Of a stretch of 64,000 bases of DNA, positions 16,097 to 25,205 are shown in pieces (position 1 is the stretch's first letter; each line of letters opens with the position of its first letter). This stretch comes from Elizabethkingia occulta (GTDB lineage: Bacteria > Bacteroidota > Bacteroidia > Flavobacteriales > Weeksellaceae): assembly GCF_002023715.1 (NCBI RefSeq), contig NZ_MAHX01000016.1:372001-436000 (forward strand). Direction: 5' to 3'. The notes beneath the pieces are model-generated. The model did no database searches. It had not been told where the DNA came from and was given only the letters and a program-made list of their open reading frames with translations. The position numbers and the translations under genes were made by a program.

Positions 16097-18298
16097 GTGA
16101 GAAAATTTCCCTTTTATCGCCAACCCGATGCCAAGGATTGTGGGCCAACCTGTCTGCGTATAATTAGTAAGTATTATGGTAAGTTAGTAAGTCTGCAATA
16201 TATCAGGACGCTTTCTGAAACGACCAGAATAGGAAGTAGTTTATTGAATCTAAGTAATGCTGCAGAAAGAATAGGATTTAAAACTAATGGTGTAAAGATA
16301 AATTTTGATATCCTTACAAAAGGGATACCCCTGCCATGTATTGTACATTGGGATAAAAAACATTTCGTAGTTGTATATGATATAAAGAAAAAATCTAAGG
16401 ATTATATAGTTTACATTTCTGATCCGGCATATGGTCTTATTTCTTACAGGAAGGATGAATTTATAAAACACTGGATAGGTAACAATGCTGACGATACTTC
16501 AAAAGAAGGAGTTGCATTGGTCGTAGAAACAACACCTGCTTTTTATAATTCAGAATGGGAAGGTGAGGGAAAGAAGTTAAACTTAAAATTCTTAAGCCGC
16601 TATGCTATAAAATATAAATCGCTAATTATTCAATTGGCGATAGGTCTTCTTGCAGGAAGTTTACTTTCACTAATTCTCCCTTTTCTCACACAAAGTGTAG
16701 TGGATATAGGTATCCAGAATAAGGACATTAATTTTATTTATTTAGTTCTTATTGCCCAATTTATGTTATATCTGGGAAGGATGGGGATTGAAATAGTCAG
16801 AAGCTGGATACTATTGCATTTAAGTACACGAATTAATATTTCTTTGATCTCTGATTTTTTTATCAAATTAATGAAATTGCCCATTAGCTTTTTTGATACA
16901 AGAATGACAGGGGATATTTTACAAAGAATAGGCGATCATTCCAGAATAGAACAATTGCTGACAACCTCTACACTTAGTACACTATTTTCTATAGTTAATT
17001 TTTTGGTATACAGTATTATCCTTTTGTTCTATGATTATAGACTTTTCCTAGTATTTATTGTTGGAGCTTCACTATATACAATTTGGATTCTTTTTTTCCT
17101 TAAAAGACGAAAAGATTTGGACTATAAAAATTTTTCCCAAGTGTCTCAGACCCAAAGTAAAGTTATTGAGTTAATCAATGGTATGCAGGAAATAAAGATG
17201 CAGAATGCTGAGAAGAAGAAAAGATGGGGATGGGAGTCATTACAGGTTAAAATTTTCAGGATAAGAATAGAAAGCCTAGCATTGGATCAGTGGCAATCTA
17301 TAGGAGGTGGATTTATTAATCAAATCAAAGATATGGTTATAAGTTTTCTTTCTGCAAAATTGGTTATTGATGGAAACATTACACTGGGAATGATGATGTC
17401 TATACAATACATAATAGGACAGTTAAATGGGCCTATAACACAGGTTATAGGATTTATTAAACAGTTGCAAGATGCTAGCATTTCTTTAGAAAGACTTAAT
17501 GAAATTCACGAAAAAGAAGAGGAGGAAAATGAAAAAGAGCAATATGCACCAGAAATTTCAACTGGTGATATATATATAAATAATCTAAGTTTTAGATATA
17601 CAGGATCTAATCAAAACATTTTTGAAAATCTAAATCTTGTAATCCCTTATCAAAAAACTACAGCAATTGTTGGGATTAGTGGTAGTGGTAAAACTACATT
17701 AGTCAAATTATTATTGAAGTTTTATGAACCGTTCGAAGGGGATATAAAACTAGGTAATCAAAATTTTAAAAATATATCTCCTAAAATGTGGCGTGACCAT
17801 GTAGGGGTTGTTATGCAGGACGGATATGTTTTTAATGATACTATTGCTGATAATATAGCTGTAGGAGATGATGATATAGATAAGACCAGGTTAAAAAATG
17901 CTGTACATATAGCTAATATTAAAGAATTTATTGAAACTCTTCCACTAACTTATAATACTAAAATAGGTAATGAAGGTATTGGAATTAGTGGTGGGCAAAG
18001 ACAACGATTATTTATTGCCCGAGCTGTATATAAGTCCCCGGAATACATTTTTTTCGATGAAGCTACGAGTGCACTGGATGCCAATAATGAAAGAACTATA
18101 ATTGAAAATCTTGAACATTTTTTTAAAGGTCGTACAGCAGTCATTGTTGCACACCGATTGTCTACTGTTAAGCATGCTGATAAAATTATTGTTTTAGATA
18201 AAGGAAAAGTTGTAGAAGAAGGAACTCATACTGAATTGGTAAGTGTAAAAGGTGCTTATTATCAGCTTGTTAAAAATCAGCTAGACTTAGGGAATTAA
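16097..18298 (+). CDS. lanT: C39 peptidase-containing ABC exporter (LanT type)
   Basis: 733 residues starting at GTG; the start is required because the peptidase begins at once (FYRQPDAKDCGPTC). The C39 catalytic residues appear as C15, H89 (KKHFVVVY) and D109 (SDPAYG). Six transmembrane segments follow between about residues 170 and 440. The nucleotide-binding domain has Walker A GISGSGKTT near 525, signature ISGGQRQR near 629 and Walker B FFDEATSALD near 650. Such proteins cut leaders after a double glycine and export the core. All five precursors have GG at 29-30, so one exporter can serve them all. It is the last gene of the operon; no clear terminator follows before the convergent gene. 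Confidence 0.93.
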   Translation: MRKFPFYRQPDAKDCGPTCLRIISKYYGKLVSLQYIRTLSETTRIGSSLLNLSNAAERIGFKTNGVKINFDILTKGIPLPCIVHWDKKHFVVVYDIKKKSKDYIVYISDPAYGLISYRKDEFIKHWIGNNADDTSKEGVALVVETTPAFYNSEWEGEGKKLNLKFLSRYAIKYKSLIIQLAIGLLAGSLLSLILPFLTQSVVDIGIQNKDINFIYLVLIAQFMLYLGRMGIEIVRSWILLHLSTRINISLISDFFIKLMKLPISFFDTRMTGDILQRIGDHSRIEQLLTTSTLSTLFSIVNFLVYSIILLFYDYRLFLVFIVGASLYTIWILFFLKRRKDLDYKNFSQVSQTQSKVIELINGMQEIKMQNAEKKKRWGWESLQVKIFRIRIESLALDQWQSIGGGFINQIKDMVISFLSAKLVIDGNITLGMMMSIQYIIGQLNGPITQVIGFIKQLQDASISLERLNEIHEKEEEENEKEQYAPEISTGDIYINNLSFRYTGSNQNIFENLNLVIPYQKTTAIVGISGSGKTTLVKLLLKFYEPFEGDIKLGNQNFKNISPKMWRDHVGVVMQDGYVFNDTIADNIAVGDDDIDKTRLKNAVHIANIKEFIETLPLTYNTKIGNEGIGISGGQRQRLFIARAVYKSPEYIFFDEATSALDANNERTIIENLEHFFKGRTAVIVAHRLSTVKHADKIIVLDKGKVVEEGTHTELVSVKGAYYQLVKNQLDLGN

Positions 18299-18329
18299 CT
18301 GTGTAATTTGTTCAGAATTTTGAAATAAA

Positions 18330-19082
18330 CTAAAAGAAATTTTCTTCTCGTATTACTTCAAAATCTTTTCCTTCAATTTCAATCATTTTTGATTGTAAAT
18401 AGTTGTAAATATTTTCTACCTTTTCATTATTATATTCAGCTTCCATACAGTTTGTCCAAAGCTCAATAAAAGTTCTATCTGGGTAATCTTGCCATAAGTT
18501 AACCTCTCTATATTGAGCATTATTTAAAATTAAATCAGTTTTTATATCAATGAAAGATTCATAGCCTAAAAACCATGAATAAATATGTAATGCTAGCTTC
18601 ATGAAAGTCATATAATTATAGACGTAAAGCTTTGAAGATTCATTTTGTGCCAGATATTTATAATTAACGGATAATGAATATAATCTTAATATAATGACAT
18701 CTCTGTTGTATTGAATATTCCTAAATGGAGCAGTCATAAATTTCTGAGCAATTATAATTAACTCATCAATTGTATTGTCTTTTTTATATAAAACCTTTCC
18801 AATACTAAAAAGCCTTGCCTCAAATTTCATGTTGCGTATAAAATCCTGCTGCATTCTCTTTTTTACAAATTCAATACTCTCTGCAAAGTATGAAATTTTG
18901 CCTTTTATACCCTTTAATGTGCCTTGCTGGGTATTATTGAATATAATTCTGATGTCAATATCAGAATTCTCATTTTGTAGCCCCAAAGCATGACTACCTG
19001 TTAATAATATCCCAAGAACATAATCTTTAGATTTCCAATAATCAACAAATTCCTTTAGAGAGTTCTCCATTCTTTTTTTCAT
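18330..19082 (-). CDS. Nucleotidyltransferase-fold protein of unknown substrate
   Basis: 250 residues. The DNA-polymerase-beta-like signature is GSHALGLQNENSDIDIR: G29-S30 followed by D41 and D43, two of the metal-binding acids. The wording resembles the minimal or RlaP-type nucleotidyltransferases (PF01909 / PF10127). The rest is helical, with no recognisable second domain. It runs towards the lanthipeptide exporter gene (31 bases between stops) and starts just after the terminator of the second TonB receptor. It could be cargo that came with the lanthipeptide genes, a self-protection factor or a toxin/antitoxin-type protein. The sequence does not decide between these. Confidence 0.75.
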   Translation of the reverse strand: MKKRMENSLKEFVDYWKSKDYVLGILLTGSHALGLQNENSDIDIRIIFNNTQQGTLKGIKGKISYFAESIEFVKKRMQQDFIRNMKFEARLFSIGKVLYKKDNTIDELIIIAQKFMTAPFRNIQYNRDVIILRLYSLSVNYKYLAQNESSKLYVYNYMTFMKLALHIYSWFLGYESFIDIKTDLILNNAQYREVNLWQDYPDRTFIELWTNCMEAEYNNEKVENIYNYLQSKMIEIEGKDFEVIREENFF

Positions 19083-19091
19083 AAATATAAT

Positions 19092-19122
19092 AAATAAACC
19101 CCGCTAATAGCGGGGTTTATTT
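19092..19122 (-). terminator. Terminator of the second TonB-dependent receptor gene
   Basis: Stem AAATAAACCCCGCT / AGCGGGGTTTATTT with loop AAT. It lies 18 bases after the receptor stop at 19141. Its T-rich flanks on both sides could let it work in both directions. Confidence 0.87.
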
Positions 19123-19140
19123 ATTAATATTTTTTTAATA

Positions 19141-21780
19141 TTAGAATTTAAATGCAATAGATGCTGACCATGTCGTTCCAGCTCCAAAATACACTTGGTT
19201 GGATGGGTCTATACCCCTGTAAAGCGTTTTTTGGTATGCATCAAATTGTTGTTGAGCAGATTGTCCACCTTGAATATCTTTGAAATCAGATAATTGCTTA
19301 GCGAAGGTAGATGTTCTTGCATCTGAAATATAATATTTGTTAAAAATATTATATACATTTACTCCAAATACAAAGCTTTGTTTTTCATTTAGTTTTAAAT
19401 TATATGACGTACCTACATCAAATAAGCTAAAGCTAGGGTATTTCAATGCTCCTTTTTTCGCAGCTTCTGTTACTTCTCCATTTGGACCAACTAAATAATC
19501 CTGATTAAAGCTAACGCCTCCATAATATCTGTCAGCGTAAGTCCATGTTCCATATACAGAAAGTGCTTTTACAGGGCGAAGTGTTACTCCTAATGAAGCT
19601 GTTGTCTGTGCAGCATCAGATACTTTGACTTTATCAAGAGCAAAGGTTCTTCTGCTTTCTTGACCCGCTGCTAACTGTACAGGCTGATCATTAATATCAA
19701 AAATTTCTCCGGATGCATTTCCTTTATAATACCAATCTCCAATTGAGAACATACCGTTAATACTTATGTATTCATTGATCTTATATGTCCCTTCAAATTC
19801 AACTCCCATATGAATTTCTTGAATTCCATCCATGTTGGCATATGGTTGTTGTACCTTATTTCCATTTATGTCTGTAAGATTTGGAAGATTAGTAAATCTT
19901 TGGAATCTATCTTTCCATGATGTATAATAAAGATTTACATTCATGTTAAGTTTACTACTTCTATAACCATAACCTAACTCTCCACTAAAGATTTTTTCAT
20001 TAGTTAAATTTGGGTTAATATTTTGGTTATTACTAGGATAAACACCATAATTATTTGGTTGTTTAGAGTAGTAGCCAATATTTGCAAAAATGTTGTGGTT
20101 TTCATCCACGTTATAGTTTACACCACCTTTTGCATTATATCCAAAGATATATTTAAAACCTGTTTTAGTGTTTTGTATTTGCTTATTCTTAACCGTTACA
20201 CCATCTACAACCCAATTGTCAATTCTTTGGAATCCTTGTTCAGAAGCTGAAGCTTGAACAAAAGCCGAGAATTTCTCACTAGAATATTCTAATTGTCCAA
20301 AGAATCCACCCCAAAGAACCTCGCCATTATAGTTTCTGTAAACATATTGTGTATTGTCTTTAGTCGCTTTGGCAAATGGATTGGCAGAAGGGACAGGTTT
20401 AAAAGAATCTCTTACTATATAACCATTTGGATAATTTAGATCTCCTTTTTCGAGATAGCCAGAAGCGCCTAAGAAATCAGTTACATATCCTGGATGATAC
20501 CCATAGTAATATCTACCGTCTAAACCTACAGAGAAATTCCAGTTATCATTAATTTTATGTTGGAAGTCAGTTCGGAATCCATACCAGTTGTGCGAGTTTA
20601 CACTAGCTCTTTTAGTGATACCAATATTTGAAGTATTAAGACCTATTTCTCCATTTGTTGCTGTTTTATTTGCCCCAAAATCGGCAACACGACCACCTTG
20701 ATTCCATCTTACAATATCATCCCATCTAAGAATTCCGTCAGCATCTCTTAAAGGTGATTTGTCAGAATAATTGGTATTATTACCATTTATATTTCCCAAT
20801 GTAGCGGTACCACCACCTCTACCCCAAGAACCATATAATACTGTAGATAGTTTGGATTTTGAGTTCATGGTCCAATCCCAGTTCAACATAGCGACAGGCT
20901 TGGTATACCAGTTTGTATTAGTTGAAAATTCTTGACCATTTAGGTATCCCCAGTTTGGATTATATCTCCTGTTAGGATTTCCATCCTTTCCATATTTTTG
21001 CAAAGTAGCAATTGAAGAATAGAAATTCTGATTATGCCATTGTGGTGCACCTGTAAATGTAAACTGGAAATCGTGTTTCTGATTAGGTTTATAACCTAAA
21101 GCAAAATAATAGTTATAAGCTTCACCTTTTCCCCCGTCAATATAACCATTGGTATATGTTCTTCCCATTAAGAAAGAAGAGGACCAGCCTTTTGCAGATC
21201 TACCAGTGTTATATGAAAACATTGTTTTCATATAACCATTATTACCTAGCCCAACAGAAACGTTACCTCCTTCTTTCATATCTGAAGATTTAGTAAGGAT
21301 ATTAACGGTCCCTCCTACAGAAGCAATTGCTAGTTTTGAAGAACCAAGACCTCTTTGTATCTGCATAAAAGAAGTTACATCAGAAAGCCCTTGCCAGTTA
21401 GACCAGTAAACGGTACCACCTTCCATGTCATTAACAGGCATACCATTAACCATTACAGCTGTATTTTTGGTGTCAAAACCTCTAATATTTAAGCGTCCAT
21501 CACCTAAACCTCCACCACCTCTTGTAGCGTATACAGATGGGGTTGTCTTAAGGATTTCTGGGAATTCCTGATTCCCTAATCGCTCCACAATTTGTGCAGC
21601 TTTTACAGTAGAAACAGCTACAGGAGTTTTTCTGTCTTTAGCGACATCAGTCACGCCTCTTAAAACAACTTCCTGAATGTTCTTCGAACTGTCTAAGGTG
21701 TCTTTTGTTTGCTGTGCATAATACACGCTGGCTGTAGATAATACAGCTGCAAGTATTGGCTTTCTAAAATTGATCTTCAT
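19141..21780 (-). CDS. TonB-dependent outer-membrane receptor, paralogue 2
   Basis: 879 residues. The signal peptide ends STASVYYAQ, the same wording as in paralogue 1 at 7164-9773. The TonB-box-like segment is QEVVLRG, followed by a plug (PEILKTTPSVYATRGGGG, LNIRGFDTKNTAVMVNGMPV, MQIQRGLGSSKL) and a barrel ending in phenylalanine (SASIAFKF). Both receptors share blocks such as NWDWTMN/NWDWTIN, YNRRYNP/GRRYNP and SLGV/SIGA along their whole length, so they arose by duplication and have since diverged. It is a single-gene unit between its terminator and nadC. The ligand is unknown; the N-terminal signalling domain of FecA-type receptors is absent. Confidence 0.9.
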   Translation of the reverse strand: MKINFRKPILAAVLSTASVYYAQQTKDTLDSSKNIQEVVLRGVTDVAKDRKTPVAVSTVKAAQIVERLGNQEFPEILKTTPSVYATRGGGGLGDGRLNIRGFDTKNTAVMVNGMPVNDMEGGTVYWSNWQGLSDVTSFMQIQRGLGSSKLAIASVGGTVNILTKSSDMKEGGNVSVGLGNNGYMKTMFSYNTGRSAKGWSSSFLMGRTYTNGYIDGGKGEAYNYYFALGYKPNQKHDFQFTFTGAPQWHNQNFYSSIATLQKYGKDGNPNRRYNPNWGYLNGQEFSTNTNWYTKPVAMLNWDWTMNSKSKLSTVLYGSWGRGGGTATLGNINGNNTNYSDKSPLRDADGILRWDDIVRWNQGGRVADFGANKTATNGEIGLNTSNIGITKRASVNSHNWYGFRTDFQHKINDNWNFSVGLDGRYYYGYHPGYVTDFLGASGYLEKGDLNYPNGYIVRDSFKPVPSANPFAKATKDNTQYVYRNYNGEVLWGGFFGQLEYSSEKFSAFVQASASEQGFQRIDNWVVDGVTVKNKQIQNTKTGFKYIFGYNAKGGVNYNVDENHNIFANIGYYSKQPNNYGVYPSNNQNINPNLTNEKIFSGELGYGYRSSKLNMNVNLYYTSWKDRFQRFTNLPNLTDINGNKVQQPYANMDGIQEIHMGVEFEGTYKINEYISINGMFSIGDWYYKGNASGEIFDINDQPVQLAAGQESRRTFALDKVKVSDAAQTTASLGVTLRPVKALSVYGTWTYADRYYGGVSFNQDYLVGPNGEVTEAAKKGALKYPSFSLFDVGTSYNLKLNEKQSFVFGVNVYNIFNKYYISDARTSTFAKQLSDFKDIQGGQSAQQQFDAYQKTLYRGIDPSNQVYFGAGTTWSASIAFKF

Positions 21781-21868
21781 ATTATTGATTTACTTTACTT
21801 TTTATATAAGTAGATAGTTTCAGATTGCAAAAATGCACTTTTTTTTTTTAACGTAGTTTAACAAAATG

Positions 21869-22735
21869 TTAAATTTTCAATGCTTTGAGACTCAGGTCAA
21901 TATTTTTAGCGGAATGGGTTAATGCACCTACTGAGATATAGTCTACGCCGGTTTTTGCAATATCCTTAAGTCTTTCTCTTGTAACGTTGCCAGAAGCCTC
22001 GGTTTCACAAATTTTGTTAATAAGAATTACTGCTTCTGCCATGGTTTCGTTGTCCATATTGTCCAGCATAATACGGTCTATTCCTGGAGTATTGATAGCT
22101 TCCTGAACCTCTTTTAAGTTTCTGGTTTCAACTTCAATTTTCAGATTGAGCTTATTTTTTTCTACATATTCTCTGGCCATTTTCACAGCATTGGAAATAC
22201 TGCCATTATAATCAATGTGATTATCTTTCAGCATAATCATATCATATAATCCAAATCTATGGTTGGTTCCGCCGCCAATGGCTACTGCCCATTTTTCGCA
22301 CAGACGGAAATTAGGTGTAGTTTTACGGGTATCCAGAAGTTTAGTTTTTGTTCCTACCAATCGGGAATCCCAATCATGGGTAAGAGTTGCAATACCACTC
22401 ATTCGCTGCATACAGTTTAATACAAATCTTTCTGTAGATAATATAGACTGAGCAGAACCGGTTACAATAAATGCTACATCACCAACTTTGGCTTGTTCAC
22501 CATCTTTGATCTTAACATCAACAGTAAGATCTTTATCATAATATTTAAAAATGTATTCTGCCAGTTCTACACCTGCAAGAATACAGTCTTCTTTTACCAA
22601 TAATTTTGCAGACTGTTGCAATGTGGCAGGAATAGTTGCCAATGTAGAATGATCTCCTTTCTGAAGATCTTCTGCCAGAGCATTTTTAATAAAAGTATTT
22701 AGTGCTTTTTCTGTAATATAACTTGGACGGTTCAT
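21869..22735 (-). CDS. nadC: Nicotinate-nucleotide diphosphorylase (carboxylating)
   Basis: 288 residues from the ATG at 22735 (MNRPSYITEK), which follows the sseA stop by one base; an in-frame ATG at 22759 would overlap sseA by 23 bases and add eight residues. NadC joins quinolinate to PRPP, releasing CO2 and giving nicotinate mononucleotide. Conserved blocks are visible: ALAEDLQKGDHST near the N-terminus, LNCMQRMSGIAT, LDTRKTTPNFR, EKWAVAIGGGTNHRFGLYDMIMLKDNH, and IEVETRNL. It is the last gene of a nadB-sseA-nadC transcript. Identity is secure. Confidence 0.96.
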   Translation of the reverse strand: MNRPSYITEKALNTFIKNALAEDLQKGDHSTLATIPATLQQSAKLLVKEDCILAGVELAEYIFKYYDKDLTVDVKIKDGEQAKVGDVAFIVTGSAQSILSTERFVLNCMQRMSGIATLTHDWDSRLVGTKTKLLDTRKTTPNFRLCEKWAVAIGGGTNHRFGLYDMIMLKDNHIDYNGSISNAVKMAREYVEKNKLNLKIEVETRNLKEVQEAINTPGIDRIMLDNMDNETMAEAVILINKICETEASGNVTRERLKDIAKTGVDYISVGALTHSAKNIDLSLKALKI

Positions 22736-22736
22736 T

Positions 22737-23576
22737 TTATACTGTTCTTGTTGTTTCAATTGGTTTATCGTTTCTGGACCATTCGCTCCAGGAACCTACA
22801 TAAAGTTTTGGGACATTGAGTCCGGCATAGTCTATTGCCAATAACGTGTGGCAAGCTGTAACACCAGAACCGCAATGTACTATAATATTTTCAGGTTCAT
22901 AACCTTCGAATATTTTTGTGAAATATTGTTTTAACTCTTCAGGATCTTTATAAGTTCCGTCTGAATTAAGATTGTTGGCAAAAGGGTAGTTCTTTGCTGT
23001 TGGAATATGCCCTGCAACGGTATCTATAGGTTCTGTTTCTCCATTGTAGCGAGGCGTTTCTCTAACATCGATAATTAGAGTTTTATCCTGTTGGGTGAAT
23101 GTTTCAGCTTCCTGAATATCTGCAATGGGAAGTTGCCATTCTGTAAAAGTATAATTTCCAGGTGTTCTTTCCGGGGAAGCTTCTGTTGTTATAGGAATAG
23201 CATTACTGATAGCTGCTTGCAAGCCTCCGTTCAATACCTGTACATTTTTTAGTCCCGCAGAACGAAGCATCCACCATAATCGGGCTGCAGCGTTCGATGC
23301 GTTTTTATCATCATAAATAATAACATGAGAGTCTTTTTCTATACCAGTTTGTTGCAGTACTTTTATAAAGTTTTCTATTTTTGGCAGTGGATGGCGACCT
23401 CCATTTTTATAATCCTGAGGAACATCGGACATATCAGTGTTTAGTTCCAGGTAACAGGCATTAGTTATGTGTCCGTTATCGTATATATTCCTTGCATTAT
23501 TTCCAGCATGGATAATGATGATTTCTGGTTGACGCAGAATATTCACTAACTCATTGGAATTAATAATAGGATTCAT
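22737..23576 (-). CDS. sseA: Sulfurtransferase (tandem rhodanese, 3-mercaptopyruvate type)
   Basis: 279 residues with two rhodanese domains; only the second is catalytic. The active-site loop is CGSGVT (C235-T240), the form typical of 3-mercaptopyruvate sulfurtransferases rather than the basic CRKGVT loop of thiosulfate sulfurtransferases. Supporting motifs are GGRHPLP and the HIP-containing segment ahead of the loop. It lies between nadB (one base apart) and nadC (one base apart), so the three are certainly co-transcribed and probably translationally coupled. The link to NAD synthesis is unclear; supplying sulfur for the iron-sulfur enzyme NadA, which is not in this window, is one possibility. 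Confidence 0.9.
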   Translation of the reverse strand: MNPIINSNELVNILRQPEIIIIHAGNNARNIYDNGHITNACYLELNTDMSDVPQDYKNGGRHPLPKIENFIKVLQQTGIEKDSHVIIYDDKNASNAAARLWWMLRSAGLKNVQVLNGGLQAAISNAIPITTEASPERTPGNYTFTEWQLPIADIQEAETFTQQDKTLIIDVRETPRYNGETEPIDTVAGHIPTAKNYPFANNLNSDGTYKDPEELKQYFTKIFEGYEPENIIVHCGSGVTACHTLLAIDYAGLNVPKLYVGSWSEWSRNDKPIETTRTV

Positions 23577-23577
23577 T

Positions 23578-25155
23578 TTACTTTACTAAATCTTTATTAA
23601 AAAAGGCACCTTTATTTTCTTTCATCTCCATAGAATGTTTGATGATAAGATAAGAAACATTTACAAGATTCCTAAGTTCCGATAGCTGCGGCGAAAGAAT
23701 AGAGTTGTTATAAAGAGCTGTAACAGCTTCATAAATCTCTCTCTGTTTTTGCTGTGCTATTTTTAAGCGGGAATTGCTTCTCACGATTCCTACAAGATCA
23801 CTCATCATTTCCTGTAACTGTTTTCTGAAATAAGAGACCATTACCATTTCATCCATTAGCTTCATCCCTTCCTGGTTCCATTCAGGAATAGCCTTTAGAT
23901 CATTGAAATTAAATTCATTCTGTTTTAGCAACTCTACTGTTTTTACAGCAGCTTCATGTCCAAATACTAAACCTTCCAGTAAAGAGTTGGATGCTAATCG
24001 ATTGGCTCCGTGTAATCCTGAATTGGTACATTCGCCTACAGCAAAAAGATTCTTAATAGAAGACTGTCCATCTATGTCCACATCAATTCCGCCCATTAAA
24101 TAATGACAGGCAGGTACAACGGGAATAAGTTGCTCGAAAGGATCTATACCTTCTTCAAGACATTTTTTATAAATATTCGGGAAGTGTTCTTTGAATTTTT
24201 CCTGATCCATATGGCGACAATCCAAACCAACGTAGTCATCTCCGGAAATTTTCATTTCATTATCTATAGCTCTGGCTACAATGTCACGGGAAGCTAATTC
24301 TTCACGTTCGTCATATTTTTGCATAAAGGGCTGACCATCTTTAGTCCTCAGCTTTGCGCCATCACCACGTACAGCTTCCGAGATCAGAAACAGCATACCA
24401 CTTCTTTTTGAGAACATAGCAGTAGGGTGGAACTGGTAATACTGCATATTGGAAACCTTGCCGCGTGCTCTGTGAACAAAGGCAATTCCGTCTCCGGTTG
24501 CAATAATAGGATTTGTGGTATTTTTATAAACATGCCCCGCACCACCCGTTGCAACAAGGGTGATCTTGGCTGTAATTTTCTTTATTTTTTTATTTTTCTG
24601 ATCCAGAATATAAGCACCGTAACAATGGATGTTATCATGATTCAGTTCCTTGCCGGGAACATGGTGCTGGGTAAGCAAGTCAATCACATAATGGTGATCC
24701 AGAACTTCGATATTTGGAAGTTTATTAACTGTCTCCAGGAGAGCACGTTCAATTTCGAAACCAGTAATGTCTTTGTGGTGAACAATCCTGTTTTCGGTAT
24801 GTCCGCCTTCTCTTCCCAGTTTGAAGTCACCGTCTTTTTCTTTATCAAAACGAGTTCCCCATTCTACAAGTTCTTTGAAGCGGTGTGGACCTTCTTTTAC
24901 TACCATTTCTACCACATTGCGTTTATTTTCTCCGTCTCCGGCACGCATGGTGTCTTCTATGTGCTTTTCGAAATTATCTTTTGAAAAATCAGTGACAACG
25001 GCTAGCCCGCCCTGTGCATATTTGGTATTGCTTTCATCTTCATCCGACTTGGTGACAATAGTAATTTGTGCATCCGGCAGGGTCTCTGCAATCTTAATAG
25101 CATAAGACAGACCTGATATTCCGGAACCAATAACTAAAACATCCGCTTTAATCAT
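23578..25155 (-). CDS. nadB: L-aspartate oxidase
   Basis: 525 residues, full length. NadB oxidises L-aspartate to iminoaspartate with FAD, the first step of de novo NAD synthesis. The dinucleotide-binding motif is VIGSGISGLSYA near residue 6. Family blocks include KYAQGGLAVV, HTENRIVHHKDITG, ATGGAGHVYKNTTNP, QFHPTAMF, HYLMGGIDVD and GLHGANRLASNSLLEGLVFG. It heads the nadB-sseA-nadC group. RNase HI ends 50 bases upstream, so a promoter for the nad genes would lie in or before that short gap. Confidence 0.96.
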   Translation of the reverse strand: MIKADVLVIGSGISGLSYAIKIAETLPDAQITIVTKSDEDESNTKYAQGGLAVVTDFSKDNFEKHIEDTMRAGDGENKRNVVEMVVKEGPHRFKELVEWGTRFDKEKDGDFKLGREGGHTENRIVHHKDITGFEIERALLETVNKLPNIEVLDHHYVIDLLTQHHVPGKELNHDNIHCYGAYILDQKNKKIKKITAKITLVATGGAGHVYKNTTNPIIATGDGIAFVHRARGKVSNMQYYQFHPTAMFSKRSGMLFLISEAVRGDGAKLRTKDGQPFMQKYDEREELASRDIVARAIDNEMKISGDDYVGLDCRHMDQEKFKEHFPNIYKKCLEEGIDPFEQLIPVVPACHYLMGGIDVDIDGQSSIKNLFAVGECTNSGLHGANRLASNSLLEGLVFGHEAAVKTVELLKQNEFNFNDLKAIPEWNQEGMKLMDEMVMVSYFRKQLQEMMSDLVGIVRSNSRLKIAQQKQREIYEAVTALYNNSILSPQLSELRNLVNVSYLIIKHSMEMKENKGAFFNKDLVK

Positions 25156-25205
25156 AGCTTATAAAATTTGAAGTCTATATTCCTTCTCGTTAATAAAGTA
25201 TAAAC

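Noticed and set aside
24427-24984. Long plus-strand frame of 185 residues opposite nadB
   Set aside because: Antisense to a strongly conserved housekeeping gene, with no domain of its own.
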